From contig JAFBAO010000108.1 in NCBI GenBank assembly GCA_019247715.1, positions 1 to 38,571 on the forward strand: a stretch of DNA of 38,571 nt, written 5' to 3'. The DNA comes from Caulobacteraceae bacterium (lineage in GTDB: Bacteria; Pseudomonadota; Alphaproteobacteria; Caulobacterales; Caulobacteraceae). Below, piece after piece: positions 7,372-14,447 of the stretch. Position numbers and translations under genes: made by a program. Positions within the stretch are counted from its first letter, which is position 1; each line of letters opens with the position of its first letter. The notes beneath the pieces are model-generated. The model was not told where the DNA came from, searched no databases, and was given only the letters and a program-made list of their open reading frames with translations.

Positions 7372-8628
7372 GTGGAACAGAAGAATCCGGGCGCGGTCTC
7401 ATCACCGGCTTGCCCGTTTTCGGCCGAAACGCAGGAGAAGATCCTGCACCATTTCGACCACCACTCGTCGCTTTACCGGGACCACTCCGCAGAGGCGCTC
7501 AAGCTCCTGCGAGACCAGGCGCCGGTGGCCAAGACCGACGCGCATGGGGGCTTCTACGTCCTCACCCGATACCAGGACGTCCTCGAGGCCGCCCGCGACG
7601 ACGAGCGCTTCTGCTCTTTCTGGGGGATCACCATCCCGACCAACAAGGCGCCATGGGATAGGGCCCAGACCATTCCGATAGACCTCGACCCGCCCTACAA
7701 CGAGCTCTTCCGGGACATGATGCTGCCCCTGTTCACGCCGAAGGCGATCGACGCCTACGGCGTATTCCTGCGGCAGACGGCGACGAAGCTGGTCGACGCG
7801 TTCATCGAAAAGGGCGAGGCCGACCTGGCCCGCGACTTCGGCTCGCCGCTGACCGCCCTCTTCACCATGGAGCTGGCGGGCATCGACCATGCGCAGGCCG
7901 ACTTCTACGCCTCCACCATCCAGTACGGCATCGCCCATCCAGGCGATCCCGACGCCCTGGCCAGGATGGCGGAGGCCCGCGGGCGCGTGAGCCGCGAGGT
8001 GGCCGCCCAGAAGGACAATCCCCGCTCCGGCGGCCTGATCGATTACCTGTTCAAGGCCCGCGTCGGCGGGCGCCCCCTCATGGACTGGGAGATCGAAGCG
8101 ATCGTCTGGCTCGTGCTGCTGGGCGGGGTCGACTCGACCCAGGCCACCATCTCCAACATGGCCGTCCACCTCTCCGACCACCCCGAGCTGAAGCAGCGCC
8201 TGATCGAGCATCCGGACAGCTGGGATGATGCGGTCGAGGAGTACCTGCGGCTCGTGACGCCCCAGCAGGGGCTCAGCCGGACGGTGACCCGCGAGACCAG
8301 TCTGGGCGGGGTGGAGCTCCAGCGCGGCGACCGCGTGCTCATGAGCTGGCAGGCGGCCAACCTCGACGAGAGCGTGTTCCCCAATCCCAACGAAATCGTC
8401 CTGGACCGCAAGAACAAGCGGCACCTGGCCTTCGGGATCGGCAAGCACCGCTGCATGGGGTCCAATATCGGGCGCCTGGAGGTGCTCATCGCGCTCGAGC
8501 AGCTCTTGACCCGGATTCCCGATTTCAAGGTCAAGGCGGGCGAAGCCGAGCTCAGCGCCGACATCGGCACGGTGAAGGCTTACAAGAAGGTCCCGATCAC
8601 CTTCACGCCCGGCAAGCGCTCGGCCTGA
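7372..8628 (+). CDS. Cytochrome P450 monooxygenase
   Basis: 418 residues from GTG, chosen for GGAGGA 5 nt upstream; longer starts back to 7291 have no such site. Heme-thiolate cysteine is C361 in FGIGKHRCMG (354-363), the E-x-x-R pair is E290/R293 in EEYLRL, and the oxygen-activating I-helix has GGVDST (251-256), with serine where most bacterial enzymes have the conserved threonine. No membrane anchor, so it is a soluble class I bacterial enzyme needing a ferredoxin, supplied 27 bp downstream. It hydroxylates an unknown hydrophobic substrate. The style of the sequence (DLDPPYNELFRDMMLPLFTP) resembles terpenoid- or fatty-acid-oxidising families, but I cannot assign a CYP number. Confidence 0.93.
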   Translation: MEQKNPGAVSSPACPFSAETQEKILHHFDHHSSLYRDHSAEALKLLRDQAPVAKTDAHGGFYVLTRYQDVLEAARDDERFCSFWGITIPTNKAPWDRAQTIPIDLDPPYNELFRDMMLPLFTPKAIDAYGVFLRQTATKLVDAFIEKGEADLARDFGSPLTALFTMELAGIDHAQADFYASTIQYGIAHPGDPDALARMAEARGRVSREVAAQKDNPRSGGLIDYLFKARVGGRPLMDWEIEAIVWLVLLGGVDSTQATISNMAVHLSDHPELKQRLIEHPDSWDDAVEEYLRLVTPQQGLSRTVTRETSLGGVELQRGDRVLMSWQAANLDESVFPNPNEIVLDRKNKRHLAFGIGKHRCMGSNIGRLEVLIALEQLLTRIPDFKVKAGEAELSADIGTVKAYKKVPITFTPGKRSA

Positions 8629-8655
8629 ACGACGCTCCTCGACGGTGAGGCCCAC

Positions 8656-8856
8656 ATGCCGATCAAGATCATCCTGCACAAAGATCGATGCAACGGGCAC
8701 GCCAGGTGCGTGCGCAAGGCGCCGGACGTCTATCGTCTGGACGAGCGGGGCTTCATCGGCAGCGCGCCGGAGACCGTGCCTGCCGAGCTCGAGGACCAGG
8801 CGATCGCGGGGGCCGGCGCCTGTCCCGAGGAGGCCATCGAGATCGTTCAGTCGTGA
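8656..8856 (+). CDS. 3Fe-4S ferredoxin, P450 redox partner
   Basis: 66 residues. Cluster ligands are in C-N-G-H-A-R-C near the N-terminus and A-C-P-E-E-A near the C-terminus. The usual second cysteine of a 4Fe-4S ligand set is replaced by histidine (CxxHxxC ... CP), as in the single 3Fe-4S ferredoxins that serve bacterial P450s. It follows the P450 gene by 27 bp and is preceded by GAGG, so they are almost certainly cotranscribed and act together. No ferredoxin reductase is encoded in the window; one from elsewhere in the genome must supply electrons. Confidence 0.92.
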   Translation: MPIKIILHKDRCNGHARCVRKAPDVYRLDERGFIGSAPETVPAELEDQAIAGAGACPEEAIEIVQS

Positions 8857-8870
8857 CGGAGGCCGCCAGA

Positions 8871-8914
8871 GCGCGTTCCGCAAGGGTGGAATTGCTCTTG
8901 CGGTCAGAACGCGC
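8871..8914. repeat. Palindromic intergenic repeat after the ferredoxin
   Basis: GCGCGTTCCGCAAG (8871-8884) pairs with CTTGCGG-TCA-GAACGCGC (8897-8914): two stem blocks of 8 and 6 bp separated by a small bulge on one side, around a 12-nt loop. The form GAGCGCGTTC...CTTGCGGTCAGAACGCGC resembles a class of dispersed palindromes common between genes in alphaproteobacteria. It may also end the P450-ferredoxin transcript. Confidence 0.6.
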
Positions 8915-9051
8915 ACCAAATCTTCGAATCTAGCTGCGCGGGGCGCGCCCTGACGGCGCTTCCGCGTCGGCCGGCGGTCTCCTCCCTGCCCTGTCCCGAG
9001 CGCCTCGAAGCGTGAATCAGGGCATGCTCGGCTGAAACGCGGAGCCGAGCC

Positions 9052-9642
9052 GTGGCGTCTGGCGAAACCCATAGAGGCGTGGCCGCGGCCGACCCCCGCA
9101 ACGCCGGCCCCATCGAGTTTTTCCGCCCGAAGCCGGTGACGCGCGAGTCGGCGACCGCCCGGCTCGCGCCCTACTACGCCCGCAGGCCGGCCGAGCTGGA
9201 GGCCCGGGTGCGCGCGCTGCTCGAACGGATCGCCAAGGGCCCCACAGCCCCGGATCCGCCGCTCAGCCAGCCGCTGGAGGCCCTCGCCGATCGCTGGCTC
9301 GGTCTCGGGACCCACCCGGACATCATCGAGGCGATGTGGAAGCTGGACGAGGATCTGCCGGAGCGTTGCCGCTGGGTGTTCTGGGGCGGGCCCGCCTTGG
9401 TGCACCCGCGTACGGGCGTCGTCTTCGCGGTCGGCCTAGGGACGCTCGGCTTTGTCGTCCGCCTTGCCGAGGCGGCGCGCGCCGAGGCCGCGCCCGACCA
9501 GGCCTTCGCCGTCTTCGAGCGCAACCCCGGCCAGCCCTTCGACATCTCCGCCGCCGGACCCGAGTGGCGCTTCATCGGCCCGCGCGCTCCCAAGGAGGCC
9601 TGGATCCGCGCCGCCTACGACTTCGCCGCGGCGCCGGCCTGA
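9052..9642 (+). CDS. Unknown soluble protein, 196 residues
   Basis: The GTG start has GGAG upstream. No signal peptide or clear membrane segment. Notable segments are PIEFFRPKPVTRESATARLAP near the N-terminus, the tryptophan-rich CRWVFWGGPALVHPRTGVVF in the middle, and a C-terminal WRFIGPRAPKEAWIRAAYDF. The even codon use and conserved-looking hydrophobic core argue for a real gene, but I do not recognise a family. It stands alone between the P450 pair and the UPF0178 gene. Confidence 0.65.
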   Translation: MASGETHRGVAAADPRNAGPIEFFRPKPVTRESATARLAPYYARRPAELEARVRALLERIAKGPTAPDPPLSQPLEALADRWLGLGTHPDIIEAMWKLDEDLPERCRWVFWGGPALVHPRTGVVFAVGLGTLGFVVRLAEAARAEAAPDQAFAVFERNPGQPFDISAAGPEWRFIGPRAPKEAWIRAAYDFAAAPA

Positions 9643-9713
9643 CGAGCGGACGGCCGAGCCGTTCGCCGGCGGCTGTGGCGGCCCCGCCCCGGCGTCCTCT
9701 ATAGGCAGGCGCC

Positions 9714-10172
9714 ATGACGGCGCTCTTTGTGGATGCGGACGCATGTCCGGTGAAGGAGGAGGTCTACCGCGTGGCCGCGCGATATGGCCTGGCGGTGTTC
9801 GTGGTCTGCAACGCCTGGATTCGTACGCCCGCGGGCCCGATGGTCTCGCTCGTGGTCGTCGATCAGGGGCCGGATGTCGCCGACGACTGGATCGCCGAGC
9901 GGGCGGCGAGCGGCGACATCGTGATCACGGCCGACATTCCCCTGGCGCAGCGCGTTCTGGCCGCCGGCGCCCAGGCCCTGCATCCGACCGGGCGGCCGTT
10001 CACCAGCGACAACATCGGCGGCGCGCTGGCCTCGCGCGCCATCGCCGAGCACCTGCGCTCCATGGGCGAGATGACCGGCGGCCCTAAGGCGTTCGCCGCC
10101 GGCGATCGCTCCCGGTTCCTCCAGGCCCTCGACGCGGCCGTGGTGCGCGCAAGGCGCGGCGCAGCGCGATGA
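9714..10172 (+). CDS. yaiI: UPF0178 (YaiI/YqxD) family protein
   Basis: 152 residues, normal for the family. Recognised from the opening FVDADACPVKEEVYRVAARY, then GPDVADDWIAERAASGDIVI, TADIPLAQRVLAAGAQAL and TGGPKAF near the end. The conserved aspartates early and in the DIVITADIPLA segment resemble the metal site of PIN-like nucleases, though the biochemical role of the family is not established. It is a housekeeping-type cytoplasmic protein, not obviously linked to the catabolic genes around it. Confidence 0.92.
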   Translation: MTALFVDADACPVKEEVYRVAARYGLAVFVVCNAWIRTPAGPMVSLVVVDQGPDVADDWIAERAASGDIVITADIPLAQRVLAAGAQALHPTGRPFTSDNIGGALASRAIAEHLRSMGEMTGGPKAFAAGDRSRFLQALDAAVVRARRGAAR

Positions 10173-10271
10173 CGGCGCGCCCGGCGCCGCATCTCGGCCT
10201 TGGGGAGGCCGAAGTCTCGATGCTAACAGTGGGCGGTTCAACGCTGTCCGAGACGCCAGGGAGATCCGCCG

Positions 10272-11138
10272 ATGAAGTGGGCCATCATCTACATTCCGAA
10301 CACCTTCCCGAACCCGGACATGGCGGCGTTCATCGCCCAGACCGCCGAGCAGGCCGGCTTCGAAAGTATCTGGGGCGGCGAGCACGTGGTGTTCCCGGTC
10401 GAGTACGAGCACGTCTACGGGTTCACCGACAGCGGCGAGTTCCCCAATACCGACAAGCCCATGCCGGACCCGTTGATCTATTTCGCCTACGCCGCGGCGG
10501 TCACCAAGACGCTGCGGTTCGGCACCGGCGTCGTCCTCTTGCCCGAGCACAACCCGCTGGTCTTCGCCAAGTCGGCGGCCACCTTGGACTTCCTTTCCGG
10601 AGGCCGGTTCGAGCTGGGGGTCGGCATCGGCTGGATGAAGGCGGAGTTCGAGGCCCTGGGTATCCCCTGGGAGCAGCGCGGCAAGCGCACCGACGAATAC
10701 ATCGCGGCGCTGCGCCGCCTCTGGTCGGAGGATGAGGCGTCCTTCGACGGCGAGATCCTGAAGTTCCCGCCGGTGCGCTGCAGCCCCAAGCCGCCGCGCA
10801 AGATGATCCCCATCCACATCGGCGGCGACACGCCGGCGGCGGCGCGCCGGGCCGGACGCCTGGGCGACGGCTTCTTCCCGGCCGTCTACCCGAACCGGCG
10901 CGTGAAGGAGGAGCTGCCCATGCTCATCGACACCATGCGCAGGACCGCCGCCGAGCACGGCCGCGACGGGAGCAAGGTGGAGATCACCTCCGGCGGCACG
11001 CGCAAGGCCGAGGGCGTCGCCTGGTTCGAGGACCTCGGGGTCTCGCGCCTGACCATCGCCATCCACGCGCGCGAGAAGGAGGAGATCTATCGCGAGCTGA
11101 TGACCTTCGGCGACGAGGTCATCTCCAAAACCCGCTAG
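10272..11138 (+). CDS. Luciferase-like (LLM class) flavin oxidoreductase
   Basis: 288 residues forming the TIM-barrel of the bacterial luciferase-like superfamily. Diagnostic segments are AEQAGFESIWGGEHVVFP near the N-terminus, RFGTGVVLLPEHNPLVFAK, then ATLDFLSGGRFELGVGIGW in the middle. These fit the subgroup annotated as probable F420-dependent oxidoreductases (TIGR03619-like). Whether F420 or FMN is used cannot be told from sequence alone; F420 is patchy in alphaproteobacteria. AGGGAG precedes the ATG. In this setting a role in oxidising or reducing an intermediate of the same pathway is plausible. Confidence 0.88.
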   Translation: MKWAIIYIPNTFPNPDMAAFIAQTAEQAGFESIWGGEHVVFPVEYEHVYGFTDSGEFPNTDKPMPDPLIYFAYAAAVTKTLRFGTGVVLLPEHNPLVFAKSAATLDFLSGGRFELGVGIGWMKAEFEALGIPWEQRGKRTDEYIAALRRLWSEDEASFDGEILKFPPVRCSPKPPRKMIPIHIGGDTPAAARRAGRLGDGFFPAVYPNRRVKEELPMLIDTMRRTAAEHGRDGSKVEITSGGTRKAEGVAWFEDLGVSRLTIAIHAREKEEIYRELMTFGDEVISKTR

Positions 11139-11224
11139 CCGGCCCGCCGGGCCGCTCCCCGAACGATCGCCAGACGCGGCCCGCCTGCCGCCGCCTTCCG
11201 CGCCCCGACGACCCGTCTCGGCCA

Positions 11225-11265
11225 CACCCCGTCCGGCCCCGGCTCTCCGCCGTCCGGCCGGGGTG
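11225..11265. terminator. Inverted repeat downstream of the LLM gene
   Basis: CACCCCGTCCGG (11225-11236) and CCGGCCGGGGTG (11254-11265) pair over 12 bp with one mismatch and a 17-nt loop, 87 bp after the LLM stop and 65 bp before the SDR start. A terminator is likely, though there is no U-tract. Confidence 0.4.
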
Positions 11266-11329
11266 ATGGGTGGTGTCAGCGCCTCTTCGCCGTTGCCGTG
11301 GGCGGCTACGCACGGGTAAAGCATCGCCG

Positions 11330-12124
11330 ATGAAGAACCTGTTCTCCCTCGAAGGCCGCACGGCGCTGATCACCGGCGGTTCGCGTGGCCTCGGCAAGAT
11401 GATCGCCGAAGGTTTCCTCGCCCATGGGGCGCGGGTCTGGATCAGCTCGCGCAAGAGCGCCGACTGCGATGCGACGGCCGCCGAGCTCAGCGCCGGCGGC
11501 GGCTTCTGCCGGGCCCTGCCGCAGGACGTCAGCACCGTGGAGGGCTGCCAGGCCCTGGCGGCGGCGATCGGCGCCCGCGAGGCGCAGCTCGACATCCTGG
11601 TGAACAACGCCGGCGCCGCCTGGGCCGCCAAGTTCGAGACCTTCCCGGAGCGCGGCTGGGACAAGGTGCTGGACCTGAACCTGAAGTCGCCCTTCTTCCT
11701 CACCCAGGCGCTCCTGCCGCTGCTTGCCAAGGCGGCCTCCCCCGAGCGTCCGGCCAAGGTCATCAACGTGGCCTCCATCGAGGGCCTGACGGTGAGCCCG
11801 CTGCCCAGCTACTCGTACCAGGTCTCCAAGGCCGGCCTCGTTCACCTCACCCGCGTCATGGCCTCCCGCCTCGCCCGCGACCACATCGCCGTCAGCGCCA
11901 TCGCCCCCGGCTACTTCCCCTCGGAGATGAACACCGAGGCGCGCGACGATCCCGAGGCCTCGGCCAGCAAGGTGCCGCTCGGCCGCACGGGGTCAGCCGA
12001 GGACATGGCCGGCGCGGCCGTCTACCTCGCCTCTCGCGCCGGCGACTACGTGGTGGGCTCGACCCTCACCGTGGACGGCGGCATCGCCTACGCCACCAAG
12101 GTTCCCAGCACCGGCTGGCTCTAG
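11330..12124 (+). CDS. Short-chain dehydrogenase/reductase
   Basis: 264 residues of the classical SDR family. The NAD(P)-binding motif is ITGGSRGLGKMIA (TGxxxGxG), NNAG is present in DILVNNAGAA, and the active-site tyrosine and lysine are in SYSYQVSKAG (YxxxK) after the serine-bearing NVASIEG. R-K after strand 2 (SSRKSADC) suggests NADP preference. The C-terminal DYVVGSTLTVDGGIA is typical of FabG-like members. Start chosen because MKNLFSLEGRTALITGG is the expected family opening. Its stop codon TAG is formed by the left end of the small palindromic element at 12122-12178. Confidence 0.9.
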   Translation: MKNLFSLEGRTALITGGSRGLGKMIAEGFLAHGARVWISSRKSADCDATAAELSAGGGFCRALPQDVSTVEGCQALAAAIGAREAQLDILVNNAGAAWAAKFETFPERGWDKVLDLNLKSPFFLTQALLPLLAKAASPERPAKVINVASIEGLTVSPLPSYSYQVSKAGLVHLTRVMASRLARDHIAVSAIAPGYFPSEMNTEARDDPEASASKVPLGRTGSAEDMAGAAVYLASRAGDYVVGSTLTVDGGIAYATKVPSTGWL

Positions 12125-12178
12125 TGCCCGAGTCCGAAGCGGGGCAGGCGCCGAGCGAACTTCGGATCGGCCACACTA
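12122..12178. mobile_element. IS630-like mini-palindrome with TA ends (solo MITE-like)
   Basis: TA is followed by GTGCCCGAGTCCGAAG (12124-12139), and the matching inverted end CTTCGGATCGGCCACAC (12160-12176) is followed by TA (12177-12178). The arms agree at TAGTG outermost and TCCGAAG innermost, with mismatches between. The TA dinucleotides at both edges are what IS630/mariner-type transposition leaves. The left arm resembles 145-162 next to the IS630 transposase tail. At 57 bp it has no coding capacity and would be a remnant or miniature element. Confidence 0.5.
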
Positions 12179-12340
12179 GCGGCAAGGCGTCCGCGGAGCG
12201 TCCCCGTCCAGGACACGCCCCCCGGGGGCTGCTTTGCGGACTACACCCGGGCGACTTTTGGGTGCACACTGGCGCCACAGAAGTTGTCGGCCTTCGCGTC
12301 CAAGCATCAGGCCGATCGGTCAGGGTGGAGACAGGCGCCG

Positions 12341-13198
12341 ATGCCCGGCGATCCGAAGACAATCACTGTCTTTCTTGACGCCAGCCCGTCCGGGGACCGG
12401 CGGGCCGCCCTGGCCGCCGCCTTCGCCAGACGCTGGAACGCGCATCTGGTCGGGGTCCACGTCGTCTACAAGGGAACGGCCCTGCACCCCTCGATGGCCT
12501 ACGCCCGCAGCGAGAAGGGGATGGCCGGCGTGGTGGCCCACGAGCGGCGCCTCGACGATGCCTGCGAATGCGCGACCACCGAGGTCGGCGAGCGGTTCGA
12601 AGCCCTCTGCGCCCGGCTAGGGGTCGCGGCGGAATTCCGCCCGATCAAGCGGGACCGGACCACCGAGGCGGCCATCGTCAACTCGCTGCACTCCGACTTG
12701 CTGATCGTCGGCCATCCGGAGCCGAGCGGCCTGCCCGACGAGATGACGGCCGAGCGGATCGTGCTGGCCAGCGGCGTTCCGTTGCTCATCGTCCCCAACG
12801 AGTGGCGGGGCGAGCGGATCGGCCAGCGGGTGATGATCGGCTGGAACGCCAGCCCCGAGGCGCGGCGGGCGGTCGCCAATGCGATGCCCCTGCTGGTCGA
12901 GGCCGGCTCGGTCAAGGCGCTGGTGGTCGACCCGGCCGGCTGCAAGCGGCTCGGCGGCGACATGGGCTGCGACATCGTCCGGCACCTCGCCCGCCACGGG
13001 GCCTCGGCCGAGCTGGTCGAGGTGGCCTCGCGCGGCCGCTCGATCGCGGAGGTGATCCTGGCCGAGGCCAAGGCCAACGACGCCGATCTGCTCATCTGCG
13101 GGGCCAGGAGCCCCGCCCACCTCGTCGAGATCGTGTTCGGCAACGCCACCCGGAAGCTGCTGGCCAAGATGCCGGTCCCTGTGCTGATTTCGGGCTGA
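12341..13198 (+). CDS. Two-domain universal stress protein
   Basis: 285 residues with tandem Usp domains. The first runs from ITVFLDASPSGDRRAALAAA to about VPLLIVPNEW, the second from QRVMIGWNASPEARRAVANA to the C-terminal MPVPVLISG. In the second, the usual G-x2-G-x9-G-(S/T) nucleotide loop appears only as GARSPAHLVEIVFGNATRKLL, with one glycine missing, so ATP binding is uncertain. ATG at 12341 was chosen (GGAG about 10 nt upstream). Usp proteins are cytoplasmic stress-response factors; no link to the RND pair 130 bp downstream is evident beyond shared direction. Confidence 0.88.
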   Translation: MPGDPKTITVFLDASPSGDRRAALAAAFARRWNAHLVGVHVVYKGTALHPSMAYARSEKGMAGVVAHERRLDDACECATTEVGERFEALCARLGVAAEFRPIKRDRTTEAAIVNSLHSDLLIVGHPEPSGLPDEMTAERIVLASGVPLLIVPNEWRGERIGQRVMIGWNASPEARRAVANAMPLLVEAGSVKALVVDPAGCKRLGGDMGCDIVRHLARHGASAELVEVASRGRSIAEVILAEAKANDADLLICGARSPAHLVEIVFGNATRKLLAKMPVPVLISG

Positions 13199-13330
13199 AC
13201 CGGCAGGTCCCGCGGCCCAGCCGCCGACCGCCGAAGCGAACCTGCGAAACCCGGCGAAGGTCGCCGCCCCGCCACTTTGCAATCGCCGCGGGGCTCCCCA
13301 TCGTATGGTGTCCACGAGGCGAGCGTCGCG

Positions 13331-14440
13331 ATGAGGCCGTTCTACATCACGATGGCTTGGGCGGGGCTGGCGTTCGCCGTGGCGGGATGCGGCGCCCGCA
13401 AGCCGCCCGCGCCCCCGCCGCCACAGGTGGGCTACGTGGTGCTGCGCCCCGAGCCCGTGACCCTGGTGAGCGAGCTTCCCGGGCGGGTCTCCGCCCTGGA
13501 GTCGTCGGACGTCCGCCCGCAGGTCAGCGGCGTCGTGCGCCGGCGCGACTTCGTCGAAGGCTCGATGGTGCGGGCCGGACAGGTGCTCTACGAGATCGAG
13601 GACGCCCCCTACCGGGCGGCGCTGCTGAGCGCCCAGGGGCAGCTGGCCCAGGCCGAGGCCAACATCCTGTCGACCCAGCTGCAAGCCGACCGCGACCGGC
13701 GGCTCGTGGCCCTCAACAGCATCAGCCGCCAGGACGCCGACAACGCCGCCGCCGCCGCCGCCCAGGCCAAGGCGGCGGTGATCGCCCAGCGCGGCGCGCT
13801 CGAGGCCGCCCAAGTCAACGTGGCCTTCACCCGCATCCGGGCGCCGATCTCCGGGCGGATCGGCCGTTCGCTCATCACCCCGGGCGCCCTGGTCCAGACC
13901 GGCCAGGCCGATGCGCTGGCGACCATCCAGCGGATCGACCAGGTCTATGTCGACCTCACCCAGTCGGCGGCCGACCTCTTGAACCTCCGCGCGGCGATGG
14001 CCGCCGGCCAGGTGGGCGCGCGCGTCCAGCTCGTCCTGCCGAACGGCGCCCTCTACCCGATCGACGGCCAGATGCGCTTCGCCGACGTCACGGTCGATCC
14101 CACCACCGGGGCGGTCGTCGTGCGCGCGACCTTCGCCAATCCGGCCGGCGTGCTGCTGCCGGGCCTCTACGTGCGCGCCCGGCTCACCGAAGGGGTGCTC
14201 GCGAACGCGGTGCTCGCCCCTCAGGCCGGGATCACCCGCAACGAGCGGGGCCAGGCCGTCGCCCTCGTCGTCGGCGCCGGCGACGTCGTCGCCTCCCGGG
14301 TGGTGGAGACCGGGCCCGCGATCAGCGACCGTTGGCTGATCAGGAGCGGGCTACGGCCCGGCGACAAGCTGATCGTCGACGGTCTCCTGAACCTGCACCC
14401 GGGCCTCAAGGTCACGGCGCGGCGCGCGGCGGGAAGCTAG
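13331..14440 (+). CDS. RND efflux periplasmic adaptor (membrane fusion protein)
   Basis: 369 residues of the AcrA/MexA family. The N-terminal LAFAVAGCGARK is a lipobox, so the mature protein is probably a lipoprotein at the inner membrane with cysteine ~20 lipidated. The lipoyl half-motif RVSALESSDVRPQVSGVVRR and its partner FTRIRAPISGRIGRSLITPG flank a helical hairpin (about LLSAQGQLAQAEANILSTQL to ALEAAQVNVAF). The beta-barrel domain follows (VYVDLTQSAADLL). The adaptor connects the pump encoded 7 bp downstream to an outer-membrane channel. No TolC/OprM-type gene lies next to it. Confidence 0.93.
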   Translation: MRPFYITMAWAGLAFAVAGCGARKPPAPPPPQVGYVVLRPEPVTLVSELPGRVSALESSDVRPQVSGVVRRRDFVEGSMVRAGQVLYEIEDAPYRAALLSAQGQLAQAEANILSTQLQADRDRRLVALNSISRQDADNAAAAAAQAKAAVIAQRGALEAAQVNVAFTRIRAPISGRIGRSLITPGALVQTGQADALATIQRIDQVYVDLTQSAADLLNLRAAMAAGQVGARVQLVLPNGALYPIDGQMRFADVTVDPTTGAVVVRATFANPAGVLLPGLYVRARLTEGVLANAVLAPQAGITRNERGQAVALVVGAGDVVASRVVETGPAISDRWLIRSGLRPGDKLIVDGLLNLHPGLKVTARRAAGS

Positions 14441-14447
14441 GGCGCGG

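Noticed and set aside
7402..9405. 667-codon minus-strand frame opposite the P450 and ferredoxin genes
   Set aside because: No recognisable domain; it runs across genes whose motifs are certain.
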